This document shows positions 1-8,935 of a DNA stretch of 64,000 bases, in pieces. The DNA is taken from assembly GCF_003977615.1 (NCBI RefSeq), contig NZ_RYZR01000001.1, forward strand, positions 124,001 to 188,000. Reading direction: 5' to 3'. The translations under genes and the position numbers were made by a program. Every line of letters begins with the position of its first letter. Positions within the stretch are counted from its first letter, which is position 1. The notes beneath the pieces were generated by a model, which saw only the letters and a program-made list of their open reading frames with translations, made no database searches and was not told where the DNA came from. The stretch comes from Dyella dinghuensis (GTDB lineage Bacteria; Pseudomonadota; Gammaproteobacteria; Xanthomonadales; Rhodanobacteraceae).

Positions 1-819
1 CAGCACATTCGCATAACTGCCTTGTAGCAATGCGGCCGCAGCATCGGCGTGATGGTTTTGAATGTCATAGTGCGCGACGTCGCGCCGGATCGAGTCGGCG
101 ATCAGACCTTCGCTGGCTTGCAGACACACATCGATACCGCGTTGAAATTCCTGCGCTGCCGCTTTTAAGCCGTCGCTCTCGAATTGAGCGTGCAGCATGA
201 CGTAATAGCCCGCACAGGCATTTCGACCCTGCGGGAAATCGGCAATGATCTGGTGGCCATAATTGACGGCCAGATTGTATTGCCCGGCCTCGGTCAGCAG
301 CTGGGCCGCTTCGGTAAAGACCTGGAAGCGCGCGGTCTTGTCGCTTATTTGCGGCGCGTCATCGAGCGCCTGGTTGAGGATGGAAAACGCTTCCTCATAG
401 TGGCCGCTGATGCCAAGAATGTTGATCAATGTCGCGGTGGCGCGAAACCGTAGGTCATTGTTGCCGGATTGATTCATCAGCGCTTTCAACAGCGGCTCGG
501 CATGTTCGTAGTCGCCGCTGTAAGCGACTTGCCACGCGACCAGGTAGCGCAGGTACGCAAGCTGTTGGTCCGTCATGTGCGATGTATCGTGGCCCAGTTC
601 ATCCAGCAGCCTTACAAATTGATCGTGCTCGGATGTTTTCAGGTTGTCTGCAAGTACAAGCAGTTCCTGTGGATTCTTCGACTCAGGACCTCTGGCAAAT
701 GTTTCGGGTGCAATGGCGTTTGCGGTGGGCACTGCAAATAATGCAGTGCCCACGAATATACCCAGGAGCAACAGCGCTCCCGCCCAGACTTTCCGGCGTG
801 TTGTGCCGGAACCGCCCAT
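1..819 (-). CDS. TPR-repeat sensor protein, N-terminal part (probable diguanylate cyclase)
   Basis: This gene is cut by the left window edge; 273 residues are visible. An N-terminal hydrophobic segment (residues about 10-32) looks like a signal peptide or anchor. It is followed by helical TPR-like repeats, for example around the motifs YSGDYEHAEPLLKAL, GHYEEAFSILNQAL and GQYNLAVNYGHQI. In Xanthomonadales this N-terminal arrangement is typical of TPR-containing diguanylate cyclases whose GGDEF domain is C-terminal, but that part lies outside the window, so the enzyme call is inference. The ATG is 3 bases downstream of the stop of the preceding small gene, so the two are very probably co-transcribed and translationally coupled. 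Confidence 0.6.
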   Translation of the reverse strand, partial: MGGSGTTRRKVWAGALLLLGIFVGTALFAVPTANAIAPETFARGPESKNPQELLVLADNLKTSEHDQFVRLLDELGHDTSHMTDQQLAYLRYLVAWQVAYSGDYEHAEPLLKALMNQSGNNDLRFRATATLINILGISGHYEEAFSILNQALDDAPQISDKTARFQVFTEAAQLLTEAGQYNLAVNYGHQIIADFPQGRNACAGYYVMLHAQFESDGLKAAAQEFQRGIDVCLQASEGLIADSIRRDVAHYDIQNHHADAAAALLQGSYANVL

Positions 820-822
820 GGG

Positions 823-1134
823 TCACTCAGACGTCACGGTGACGAGCTCGCTGGCATTCCGTTGCAGACCTTTTGGTTTAGGTTTGCCTGCATTGTCATC
901 CTCGTCTTCATCCTCGTCTTCTTCTTCCTCTTCATCCGGGGTGGCTTGTATGCCGAAAAGTGGCACCAGTCGCAATAACGCCTGCAGCTCGGATGTATCT
1001 TTATTCAAGATCGCTGTGCGTAGCGGCGCTTCGATCTCGGTTTCGCTCAGTGCAAGTTCCAGTTCTTCCGGCGAAGCGTCACGCAGTTGTGCCTCGCTGC
1101 CCATGCGTTCTAGAAAATCAATAATGCTCGACAT
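823..1134 (-). CDS. Small protein with acidic tail, unknown function
   Basis: This is a 103-residue protein. Residues 1-60 are predicted helical and start with MSSIIDFLERMGSEAQL; the middle carries a pure Glu/Asp stretch (about residues 68-80) and the end is basic then polar. The N-terminal half resembles the short leader-like proteins of Xanthomonadales that share an FLERMG-type start and a hydrophobic helix before a variable tail, but no function is known to me. A GGGGG-rich stretch precedes the ATG. It is the first gene of a two-gene unit with the TPR sensor gene, whose start lies 3 bases after this stop codon. A leader-peptide role is speculative; an unstructured acidic regulatory partner is equally possible. 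Confidence 0.65.
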   Translation of the reverse strand: MSSIIDFLERMGSEAQLRDASPEELELALSETEIEAPLRTAILNKDTSELQALLRLVPLFGIQATPDEEEEEDEDEDEDDNAGKPKPKGLQRNASELVTVTSE

Positions 1135-1792
1135 CGAGCGGCCCCCTGTACATTGTGTGCAACTGCCGTGGCAGTCCCCTAACGATCAACCCTTTGGGAT
1201 GCTCGGTCCACAGAATGGCCGTGGACGACCCCCATCATAACTGGCTAGGCATGCCCCGATGTGATGCATCGCATCGGCTGCCATAGAGCGGTTGTATGGC
1301 CCCAGTCGGCGCGAAAACGATAGGACGCTGGCGTCGACAGTGATGTTCTATCATATTGAATTAACGTGACTTTTAAGACTTTTCCTTCGTGTATCCAACG
1401 CCGTCAGGCGCATGTGTGCTTGCGTCGGCTGAAGGGGGTATACGGCGGAGCAGCTAACCATGTCTGATTGAGGTAGTCCGGAAAGTGCAATTCCTCGATC
1501 CGCGGTGACTGGATGGATAGTGTTGCAGCCTGGTCATTGATCACGTCATGGTCAGCCGAGCAATCGCGTGCGAGCACTACTACCCATACTTGCCATTATG
1601 CGGCGGCAGTGGCGAATGGCTTCTCCAATCGATCACCGACACCTTATTCAACGGTGCGAGCGTCGCTCAGATTCGGCGCAGCATGGCGGGATAATCCATT
1701 GCGCCGCAAGTGAGTAAAACGGTCGCTGAAATTGCCCGGTCCGGCGGGTATTGCGCTACAGTCTGAAGTCTATCCGTGACGGAAGCCGCGCT
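1135..1792. other. Intergenic region, divergent promoters expected
   Basis: No convincing gene is visible between the small acidic-tail gene and the DUF748 gene, which diverge from here. Positions 1340-1395 are clearly richer in A+T than the surroundings and are the most likely place for a promoter; on the minus strand a TATGAT hexamer occurs there, but no good -35 box accompanies it. Short open frames in the region lack a ribosome binding site and recognisable sequence. Confidence 0.4.
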
Positions 1793-2878
1793 GTGAAAGT
1801 CGCGCATGTGCACAAGCTTGGCGGGCTGCTTCTCGCGTTGATCGTTGTGCTGATCATCGTCCGCATCGCGATGCCTTTCATGGTTCGCCATTATCTGAAC
1901 GATCGTATCGAACACATGGGTCCGTATCACGGCTCCATGGAAGCCGTTCATCTGCAAATCTGGCGCGGTAGCTACGCCATCGAGAATCTTCGTATCCAGA
2001 AGGACGGCGCGCCGCCGAGCGAACCCTTTCTGGTGGCGCCTCATACGGAGATCACGCTCAGCTACGGCGCGGCGTTTCATGGCCGTCTTCGCGGCAAAGC
2101 CGGTTTTTACGATCCGGTGGTGAATTTCATCGACGGCAAGACCGACAGCGAGCGGCAAACCGGCAAGGGCGTCAACTGGAGTGACGAACTCAATATTCTG
2201 ATTCCCGCCGAGGTGGACGAAATCAACGTCCACAACGGCACCGTGACATTTCGGAATTTCGTTTCCAGCCCACGTGTCGATCTGAAGATGACCAACGTCA
2301 ACAGCACCGTTACCAATCTCAGCAAGGCGCAACGCGAGAACGGATCGCGCGTCGCCACGCTGCACACTACCGCGATGGTTCTCGGGGATGCACCGCTGGA
2401 AACCAACGCCGACTTCGATCCCACCAATCGCTTTGGCGATTTCAGTTACCACATCCATGTCACGCGTATTCAACTCGTACGCGCGAACGATCTGGCACGC
2501 GCCTACACCGGTCTGGATTTCGCAGGCGGCACGGGCGATTTCACGATGGAGCTCAAAGCCAGAAACGGCGAGCTGGAAGGTTATGCGGAGCCGGTGTTCA
2601 AGGATCTGCAACTTTTCAGCTGGAAGAAAGATGTGGAGCAGGAAAAAAAAGGCCCAGTGAAGCTGCTTTATGAAGCGGCCGCACAAGGTGTGGTCTCACT
2701 GTTGAAGGATCAGTCCACCGATCAGTTCGTTGCCCGGGTGCCGATCAGCGGACGTATCGACGACAGTGAGGCCGGAAAGCCGCAGGCTATTTTCAATGTG
2801 CTGCACACCTCTTTCGTGCAGGCCTATAAGGCACAGCTGGATCATCTGAAGCCCGCGCCGGACGATGCGGGCCACTGA
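1793..2878 (+). CDS. DUF748 (AsmA-like) envelope protein
   Basis: This is a 361-residue protein from the chosen GTG. A single membrane anchor (about residues 8-28, rich in Leu/Ile/Val) is followed by a long periplasmic beta-rich region typical of DUF748, a family related to AsmA/TamB proteins that act in outer-membrane lipid transport or envelope maintenance. The conserved feature visible is the alternating strand pattern with the core around NVHNGTVTFRNF and the later VVSLLKDQSTDQFVARVPISG segment. The start at 1793 is preferred because GGAAG lies 7 bases upstream; an in-frame TTG at 1751 would add 14 residues without such a site. It is transcribed alone. The exact substrate is unknown. Confidence 0.75.
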   Translation: MKVAHVHKLGGLLLALIVVLIIVRIAMPFMVRHYLNDRIEHMGPYHGSMEAVHLQIWRGSYAIENLRIQKDGAPPSEPFLVAPHTEITLSYGAAFHGRLRGKAGFYDPVVNFIDGKTDSERQTGKGVNWSDELNILIPAEVDEINVHNGTVTFRNFVSSPRVDLKMTNVNSTVTNLSKAQRENGSRVATLHTTAMVLGDAPLETNADFDPTNRFGDFSYHIHVTRIQLVRANDLARAYTGLDFAGGTGDFTMELKARNGELEGYAEPVFKDLQLFSWKKDVEQEKKGPVKLLYEAAAQGVVSLLKDQSTDQFVARVPISGRIDDSEAGKPQAIFNVLHTSFVQAYKAQLDHLKPAPDDAGH

Positions 2879-3058
2879 CTGCCGCGGTACCCTGGCTACG
2901 TCGAGATAGCGTGAAATCGGCGATACCTGTCGCCTCAAGCTTTGTCGCCCCGGAAACCTGGTTGTAACCTTGGACTCGGCGGGTTTTGGCCGCATATGGG
3001 TAGTTGCCGGCCGGTGCCATACCCGCCGGATCTACCTTTTTGAAGTGAGGAGGTTCCC

Positions 3059-3322
3059 ATGGCGACGGGTTGGGCAGGCGATGGCGCCGTGCAGGACCAG
3101 ATCGATGCCACGGTCAACGACGCGGTTCAGCGTGCGCGCCGCGAGCTGAAAAAGGGCCCGGGACTTACCCACTGCGAAGAGTGCGATGCCGTCATTCCCG
3201 CCGCACGCCGCAAAGCGGTGCCAGGCGTGCGGCTTTGTGTCGCCTGCCAGGAAGCGCAGGACGCTGAACGTTCCGCAAACCTCTATAACCGGCGCGGGAG
3301 TAAAGACAGTCAGCTACGCTAG
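3059..3322 (+). CDS. DksA/TraR C4-type zinc-finger protein
   Basis: This 87-residue protein has two cysteine pairs, CEEC (about residue 39) and CVAC (about residue 60), spaced as in the C4 zinc finger of the DksA/TraR family; a TRASH-like basic linker lies between them. An N-terminal helix rich in Gln/Asp/Arg precedes the finger. The size fits the short YbiI-type members rather than full-length DksA, which has a longer coiled coil that reaches into the RNA polymerase secondary channel. A strong ribosome binding site (GAGGAGG) stands 6 bases before the ATG. It probably modulates transcription or simply binds nucleic acid; a real DksA role is doubtful because the coiled-coil tip residues are not visible. 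Confidence 0.85.
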   Translation: MATGWAGDGAVQDQIDATVNDAVQRARRELKKGPGLTHCEECDAVIPAARRKAVPGVRLCVACQEAQDAERSANLYNRRGSKDSQLR

Positions 3323-3528
3323 CGATTGCCATGTATCGTATGCAGGATGAATAACGCGCGCGTGCAGCTGCGCAAAAGCGTCTCCACTTTTTATGCACGC
3401 GCAGGATGCGCAGATCGCATCGACCGATGTTCATTGAACCAAGCATTGTGCTTCAACATTTCGAAGACAGAGCTGTACTTGGTTAGAGAGTAGGCTCTGT
3501 TCGTCCCCACTCGAAAAAGGAGCCGCCC

Positions 3529-3846
3529 ATGGAAGTCAGCTTCAAAAATTGGGGTGATGCAGTGACATTTCTTTCGCAGCGCACCGACGTCGCGCTGGAA
3601 GGTCTGATGGCGCTGAGTGCTCAACAGATGGTCGATCAACAAGTGATCGCCGCACTTCTCGCATCCCACTCGCATTTGCGGGCCGCTGCCGATACCTGGC
3701 GGCTCATGGCCTCCGCGACGTTGCCGATCTCCCACGTACGCAGCTTGCAGGACGACCAACCCGAATCGGTCCGAGAAGCCTATTCGGAGCGCGTGGCATA
3801 TTGGGAGGGTGTGTTCCGCAAGGCCATGCCCGAAAACGAAAGCTGA
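3529..3846 (+). CDS. Hypothetical protein, 105 residues
   Basis: I do not recognise this gene. The protein is soluble, largely helical and has no signal peptide; the core repeats Ala/Gln-rich helices (LMALSAQQMVDQQVIAALLASHSHLRAAADTW is split here over residues 28-59) and the C-terminus ends in acidic residues. The ATG is preceded by AAAAAGGAG 5 bases upstream, which makes expression likely. The gene stands alone between the zinc-finger gene and the creatininase-family gene, with about 200 and 160 bases of spacer. Codon use is like its neighbours. Confidence 0.6.
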   Translation: MEVSFKNWGDAVTFLSQRTDVALEGLMALSAQQMVDQQVIAALLASHSHLRAAADTWRLMASATLPISHVRSLQDDQPESVREAYSERVAYWEGVFRKAMPENES

Positions 3847-4010
3847 GCGTGCGCGATCAAGGCATGTCCACCGTGCCTGCGCGGCGATTATTTGTGGCAA
3901 AACGCGGATGATGGGCAGCGAGGGGATGCGCAAGACGCGCGTGCATGTAACCATAGACGGCGTTTGAACATCGCCTTCCACATCACCCATTCGTTTTTTG
4001 CCGGGCAACG

Positions 4011-4829
4011 ATGATGCAACATTCTCTTCGACGCGTGCTCGCGTCTATCGCGTTGATACTTGTCGCGCACGTTTCGTATGCGCAGGCGCCGCAAACGGTC
4101 CAGCTGCAGAACCTCACCTGGACGGAAATACGCGATCAGGTTCGCGCCGGCAAGACCACCATCATCATTCCCATCGGCGGTACCGAACAAAGCGGACCCT
4201 ACGTTGCCGTCGGCAAACACAATGTGCGCGCGGAATATCTTTCCGAGAAGATTGCACAGAAGCTTGGCAATGCGCTCGTTGCGCCGGTGGTCTCGTATGT
4301 ACCCGAAGGTGGCTACGCGCCACCAAGTTCGCACATGCGTTTTCCGGGCACCATTACCATTCCCGACGATGTGTTCGAAAAGATGCTCGAGTCTGCTGCC
4401 AATAGCTTTGCCGTGCACGGTTTCAGGAACATCGTTTTCCTGGGCGATCACGGCGGCTACCAGAATGATCTGAAGCAGGTAGTGGCACACCTCAACAAGA
4501 CCTGGTCTGGCACGAACGCGCACGCTTTCCTCCCGCCGGAGTACTACCAGACCTCGTCGGATGGCTACGCGCAGATCCTTCGCGAGCATGGCATCCGCGA
4601 CGATGAAATCGGTACCCATGCCGGGTTGGCGGATACGTCGCTGCAACTGGCGGTGGCGCCCCAGATGGTCCGGCTGAGCGCGCTGCAAACCGCGCCAAAA
4701 CTCGGCGCCAACGATGGTGTCTATGGTGGCGACCCGCATCGTTCGTCGGCCCAACTGGGTGAGCTGGGCGTGGATGCTATAGTTTCGCGCACGGTCGATG
4801 CCATCCGGAAAGACACCACGGGGCGATAG
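4011..4829 (+). CDS. Secreted creatininase-family amidohydrolase
   Basis: This 272-residue protein has a signal peptide ending near residue 24 (VSYAQA), then a creatininase fold. Family motifs are present but altered: the usual E-Q-H-G-P-H block is GGTEQSGPY (E59 kept, the metal-binding His replaced by S61), the following Asp position is H70 in GKHN, and the usual N-G-H-G-G-N is GDHGGY with H147 kept. Creatininases bind zinc or manganese and hydrolyse cyclic amides or related bonds; the changed ligands suggest a variant metal site and a different substrate. It is followed 55 bases later by a secreted beta-propeller gene in the same direction, so the two probably form one operon working in the periplasm. 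Confidence 0.8.
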   Translation: MMQHSLRRVLASIALILVAHVSYAQAPQTVQLQNLTWTEIRDQVRAGKTTIIIPIGGTEQSGPYVAVGKHNVRAEYLSEKIAQKLGNALVAPVVSYVPEGGYAPPSSHMRFPGTITIPDDVFEKMLESAANSFAVHGFRNIVFLGDHGGYQNDLKQVVAHLNKTWSGTNAHAFLPPEYYQTSSDGYAQILREHGIRDDEIGTHAGLADTSLQLAVAPQMVRLSALQTAPKLGANDGVYGGDPHRSSAQLGELGVDAIVSRTVDAIRKDTTGR

Positions 4830-4884
4830 CGTCGTCCCGGTTTATTCGGCCTACGTTACCTAGTCTCTGATACAGGAATTTGCT

Positions 4885-6048
4885 GTGAAATGTGATCGAT
4901 TTGGGCGTCTTGCATCGTTTGCTGGCGCTGTCCTGGCAAGCCTTTGTGTGACCGGCGTTGCGCTGGCGCAAACGGTGACCACCGTTCCGGGGATGCCTCC
5001 GGTGTCCAATCCCAACAACATGTATAGCGACGCGGGATTGAATAACTTCAGCCCGAACGTGGCGGGCGCCTTGCAGCGCATCTACGTGCCGAACCTGCGT
5101 TCGAACGATATATACGTGATCGATCCGACGACATTCAAAGTCGTCGACCGGTTTCCGGTAGGCCGCAGTCCGCAGCACGTCGTGCCGTCGTGGGATCTCA
5201 AGACGCTTTGGGTGACCAACAATGCCGAAGGCCACAACGACGGCAGCCTCACGCCGATCGATCCGCTGACCGGCAAGCCGGGCAAGGAAGTGATGGTCGA
5301 CGATCCGTACAACATGTACTTCACGCCCAACGGCAAAGAAGCCATCGTTGTCGCCGAAGCCCATGCGCGCCTGGACTTTCGTGATGCGCACACCATGGCA
5401 CTGAAGATGAGCTTGCAGGTGCCCGAGTGCAAAGGCATCAATCACGCGGATTTCTCGATCGACGGCAAGTACGCGATCTTCACCTGCGAATTTGGCGGCA
5501 AAGTTGCCAAGATCGACATGGTCAACCAGAAGGTGGTCGGCTACATCGAACTGCATAAAGGCGGCATGCCGCAGGACATCCGCGTCTCACCCGATGGCAA
5601 GGTGTTCTACGTGGCCGACATGATGGCCAACGGCGTGTATCTGATCGATGGCGACAGCTTCAAGCAGATCGGTTTCCTCAAGACCGGCATCGGTACGCAC
5701 GGTATGTATCCGAGCCGCGACGCGACCAAGCTTTACGTCGCCAATCGCGGTTCCAACAAAGTGCACGGTCCGGCACATGGCCCGGGTAGCGTGTCAGTCA
5801 TCGACTTCGCCACGCGCAAGGTCGTTGCCAACTGGCCGATTCCCGGCGGCGGCAGCCCGGACATGGGCAACGTCACCGCCGACGGCAAGTACCTGTGGCT
5901 GTCCGGCCGCTTCGATGACGTCGTCTATGCGTTCGACACCACCACCGGTGCGGTGAAGATCATCAAGGTCGGCATGGAACCGCACGGTTTGGCCGTATGG
6001 CCGCAACCGGGTCGTTACTCGCTGGGCCACACCGGCATCATGCGTTGA
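4885..6048 (+). CDS. Secreted YVTN/YncE-type beta-propeller protein
   Basis: This 387-residue protein begins at a GTG with AGGAA 7 bases upstream. A signal peptide ends near residue 29 (GVALAQT). The rest consists of repeated blades with the pattern YVPN-D-VIDP-T-VV--FPVG, HVVPSWD-LWVTNN and KLYVANRGSN-VSVID, which is characteristic of seven-bladed YVTN/YncE propellers. Proteins of this class bind ligands or partners in the periplasm; some accompany metal or alcohol oxidation systems. The preceding creatininase-family gene is 55 bases upstream and probably co-transcribed. No catalytic residues can be named, so the role is open. Confidence 0.8.
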   Translation: MKCDRFGRLASFAGAVLASLCVTGVALAQTVTTVPGMPPVSNPNNMYSDAGLNNFSPNVAGALQRIYVPNLRSNDIYVIDPTTFKVVDRFPVGRSPQHVVPSWDLKTLWVTNNAEGHNDGSLTPIDPLTGKPGKEVMVDDPYNMYFTPNGKEAIVVAEAHARLDFRDAHTMALKMSLQVPECKGINHADFSIDGKYAIFTCEFGGKVAKIDMVNQKVVGYIELHKGGMPQDIRVSPDGKVFYVADMMANGVYLIDGDSFKQIGFLKTGIGTHGMYPSRDATKLYVANRGSNKVHGPAHGPGSVSVIDFATRKVVANWPIPGGGSPDMGNVTADGKYLWLSGRFDDVVYAFDTTTGAVKIIKVGMEPHGLAVWPQPGRYSLGHTGIMR

Positions 6049-6055
6049 TTGCCCC

Positions 6056-8038
6056 TCAGTCGGCGATGAATCCAACTTTTGCGTGGCTTCCATCGCAAAA
6101 AGGTTTGTTCTGACTATGTCCGCATCGGCACAAAAACGCGTTGGTCATGCGCGTGACCATGCGTCCCGTTCCACTGGTGATTTCCAGATTGCCGCATACT
6201 TTCAATGGACCGTTGGTTTGCGGATCGATCTGCAGCGGACCATCGCGTGTAGCCAGTGTTTCGGGTGACGTGGACGTTGCTGGTTCGCCGGTGGCATCGA
6301 AGTGGATGTCGTGGTGCGAGCCATCGCAGAACGGTTTGTTCTTCGATGCCCCGCAACGGCACAGCGTGGCGCGATAACCGGCAAAGCTGCCGTTGATACG
6401 CAGGTCGCCGCGAAATGCATAAGGGCCGGCTTCGCGTGTCGCGGCAAGATTCACCGGCGGTGCGGTTTCATCGGGACGTCCGTCTTTGCGCCTGTAACGA
6501 ATCGCGCCAGAGGGGCAGGCGTGGGCGATGTCGACGAGCCGCTCCACATCCATGGTGTCCGGATAAAGCCACGCACCTTTGACGTTGGCCAGAAAGACTG
6601 TCGGTGCACCCGTGACGCAGAATCGCGCGTGGATGCATCGCTTCCCTTCATACAGCAACGTCAGCTTTTCTCCTTCGACCTGTTCAACACCATCCTGCAC
6701 GGATGTCGCTGGCACATCCTTCGGCGCGGGTGGCGCGGCCGTTGCTGGTGCCGCGGCAGCAGCGGCATACGGCGGCGGACGAGAGAGATCGAAGCCTTGC
6801 TCGGCGCGTTGTTGCAGCTTCGCCAAAACGGATGCAGCTTGCGCGGTGCGCGGATCATTCGGATCTCGCGTGCGTTCAGCGGCTTCAGCCAATTGCTTGA
6901 AACGTTCGCAGAAGAAGCGACGCGCAGAAGGGCCTGGCGGCAACGCGGATGCATCGCGCACGGTAATAAAGGACATGCCCGCGTGACAGTTCGGATTCGA
7001 CGGACCTGCCGGCAATCGCGCGGCGCGTTCGGCCAGCGGCACGATGGCGTGCATCAATCCAATGGAGAGATCCAGCGCCAGCGCTTTGTCCGGATCGTGC
7101 GACGGCACGGCATAAACGTACGCAAGCAAGCGTTGCATCAACCCATACGAAGCATTGGCGAGATCGACGGTCGCGATCGCGCGAGGATCTTCCAGCCACA
7201 CGCGGCCTTCCGGTCGTGGGGGTTTGCGCAACACGGGATTGGTCGCTGCAGGGAAAGCAGGGGCAAACGTCGGATCGGCAGCGAGGATGGCCTGGTATTC
7301 GGCGCGTATGCTTTCGAATTTGTGGTAGTGCGAGTCCAGGGTGTTTTCCTGCGCACCTTCACCTTGTCGCACGATGGCATCGAAGGCGGCGAGCGCGGTC
7401 TTGACGCAAATCACGCGCTTGGCACCTGTCAAGGCCACATCGGTTTCGCACAGTTGCAGCGAAGGGTCGCCGCACATGGTCGCCGATTCGCCAAACACCT
7501 CCGCCAAGCGGGTCAGTCCCCAACTCAGCCGCTCATAAAACACACCGACGGTGTCGTAGTCCTTGCCCATCGGCGTCAAATGGATGCCAGCCGTGCTGCG
7601 TGTGAAATAACGCTCCGGCGCAAATCCTTCGCCATCAGGCTCCTTCGAATCCGTCGGACGCTCCAGATAGATGAAGTGTTGCAGTGTCTCCATGTTGAAG
7701 GGGGCAAGCTTCACCACCATGCCTGCCGGCAGATAGCCGGGATCAAGCGGGAAGTTGGATCGCCCGACGCGTGGCGCGCCACCGATGGCCACAGTGATAT
7801 TCCACACCGCCAACAGGTGGCCCATCTCTTCGGTGGCCACTTCCAGAATAAGACGGCGCCAACGTTTTACGGCTTCAAGCTGTTCCGCCGTGAGACCTTC
7901 GTCTACCGAACATTTGAGCGAGAACGCTGCGTACAGATACGTACACATCAAACAATGTTCGAGCTCCGCCGCTTCATATAACGCGTGCAGCGCTATCTCG
8001 CGGGTGGGAGGCGGTGCGATCGATACGGGTTGATCCAT
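6056..8038 (-). CDS. Ferritin-like / ferredoxin / double CDGSH fusion protein
   Basis: This 660-residue protein joins three module types. Residues 1-330 form a ferritin-like diiron domain of the VioB/iminophenyl-pyruvate dimer synthase type, with E--EH near residue 27 and EVATEEMGH near 70. After a Pro/Ala-rich linker, residues about 460-535 resemble a divergent mono-cluster 4Fe-4S domain (CIHARFCV and HACPSGAIRY). Two CDGSH 2Fe-2S motifs follow, CRCGASKNKPFCDGSH and CRCGHSQNKPFCDGSH. The start at 8038 has GGAG 6 bases upstream; an ATG 12 bases further out lacks one. The gene is transcribed towards the propeller gene and converges with it. An oxidoreductase or oxygen-activating enzyme with built-in electron relay is plausible, but the substrate is unknown. 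Confidence 0.85.
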   Translation of the reverse strand: MDQPVSIAPPPTREIALHALYEAAELEHCLMCTYLYAAFSLKCSVDEGLTAEQLEAVKRWRRLILEVATEEMGHLLAVWNITVAIGGAPRVGRSNFPLDPGYLPAGMVVKLAPFNMETLQHFIYLERPTDSKEPDGEGFAPERYFTRSTAGIHLTPMGKDYDTVGVFYERLSWGLTRLAEVFGESATMCGDPSLQLCETDVALTGAKRVICVKTALAAFDAIVRQGEGAQENTLDSHYHKFESIRAEYQAILAADPTFAPAFPAATNPVLRKPPRPEGRVWLEDPRAIATVDLANASYGLMQRLLAYVYAVPSHDPDKALALDLSIGLMHAIVPLAERAARLPAGPSNPNCHAGMSFITVRDASALPPGPSARRFFCERFKQLAEAAERTRDPNDPRTAQAASVLAKLQQRAEQGFDLSRPPPYAAAAAAPATAAPPAPKDVPATSVQDGVEQVEGEKLTLLYEGKRCIHARFCVTGAPTVFLANVKGAWLYPDTMDVERLVDIAHACPSGAIRYRRKDGRPDETAPPVNLAATREAGPYAFRGDLRINGSFAGYRATLCRCGASKNKPFCDGSHHDIHFDATGEPATSTSPETLATRDGPLQIDPQTNGPLKVCGNLEITSGTGRMVTRMTNAFLCRCGHSQNKPFCDGSHAKVGFIAD

Positions 8039-8121
8039 GGCTGGCTCCATGACTGGAGTGGCGGCAACAAAACACGTTACACCCTTCTGGCAGGAACGCG
8101 AATAGGCCGCTATGCCATGTC

Positions 8122-8159
8122 ACACACCCTGCGACGAATGCCTTTCGCGCAGGGCGTGT
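8122..8159 (-). terminator. Hairpin downstream of the SDR gene
   Basis: An inverted repeat pairs ACACACCCTGCG with CGCAGGGCGTGT around a 14-base loop, with one unpaired base. It lies 11 bases past the stop of the SDR gene and before the ferritin-like fusion gene on the same strand. No clear T-run follows, so it may be a weak terminator. Confidence 0.4.
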
Positions 8160-8170
8160 CTCTCACATGG

Positions 8171-8935
8171 TTAGACGAACATGCCGCCCGATGCTTCGAT
8201 GCGCTGGGCGTTGATCCAGCCGCTGTCCTTGGCAAGCAGCGAGGCCACCACGCCGCCAATATCATCCGGCAGTCCGACGCGGCCCAACGCTGTCTGCGAG
8301 GCGACGAAGGCGTTGACGTCGGCGTTGTCGCGAACGACACCGCCGCCGAAATCCGTTTCGATGGCGCCAGGAGCCAGCGTATTGACCGCGATGCGGCGCG
8401 AACCCAGTTCCTTTGCCTGGTAGCGCGTGAGTACCTCGATGGCGCCCTTCATCGCCGCGTACGCCGCGTAGCCCGGCAGCGCGAAACGAGCGAGGCCGCT
8501 GGAGATATTCAGGATGCGGCCGCCATCGTTGATCAGCGGAAGCAGGGTTTGGGTGAGGAAGAAGGCGCCCTTGAAGTGGACGTTCACCAATTCGTCGAAT
8601 TGCGCTTCCGTTGTTTCGGCGAAGCTGGCGTGAACGCCGATGCCGGCGTTATTGATCAGGTAATCGAAACGATCGCGCTGCCAATGTTCCTTCAACACCG
8701 CACGCAACTGATCGGCAAACGCCTTGAAGGTGGATGACTTGCCGACATCCAGCGGCAACGCGACAGCGCGCCGCCCAAGCTTCTGAATGGCCGCCACGAC
8801 CGCTTCCGCCTCGGCTTGGTTGGAGCGATAGGTCAGCACCACATCGGTACCGCTCTCGGCCAGTTTCACGGCCATGCTTTTGCCCAGGCCGCGGTTGCCG
8901 CCGGTGATCAGGGCGATGGGGGTTTGCGTACTCAT
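8171..8935 (-). CDS. SDR-family NAD(P)-dependent oxidoreductase
   Basis: This is a 254-residue classical short-chain dehydrogenase/reductase. The nucleotide-binding TGGNRGLG lies at about residue 12, NNAGIG near 92, the catalytic serine in ISSG near 142 and the YxxxK pair in YAAMK near 155. The start at 8935 has GGAG 8 bases upstream; the open frame extends further but without support. A LysR regulator gene diverges from it across 138 bases, and such pairs commonly have the regulator controlling the oxidoreductase. The substrate cannot be read from the sequence. Confidence 0.9.
   Translation of the reverse strand: MSTQTPIALITGGNRGLGKSMAVKLAESGTDVVLTYRSNQAEAEAVVAAIQKLGRRAVALPLDVGKSSTFKAFADQLRAVLKEHWQRDRFDYLINNAGIGVHASFAETTEAQFDELVNVHFKGAFFLTQTLLPLINDGGRILNISSGLARFALPGYAAYAAMKGAIEVLTRYQAKELGSRRIAVNTLAPGAIETDFGGGVVRDNADVNAFVASQTALGRVGLPDDIGGVVASLLAKDSGWINAQRIEASGGMFV

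Noticed and set aside
1513-1713. Plus-strand frame of 66 codons upstream of the DUF748 gene
   Set aside because: It has no ribosome binding site and its composition is like non-coding sequence.
6302-7981. Long plus-strand open frame of 559 codons
   Set aside because: It lies entirely antisense to the ferritin-like/CDGSH gene, whose motifs are unmistakable; the frame is an artefact of the high G+C codon pattern.
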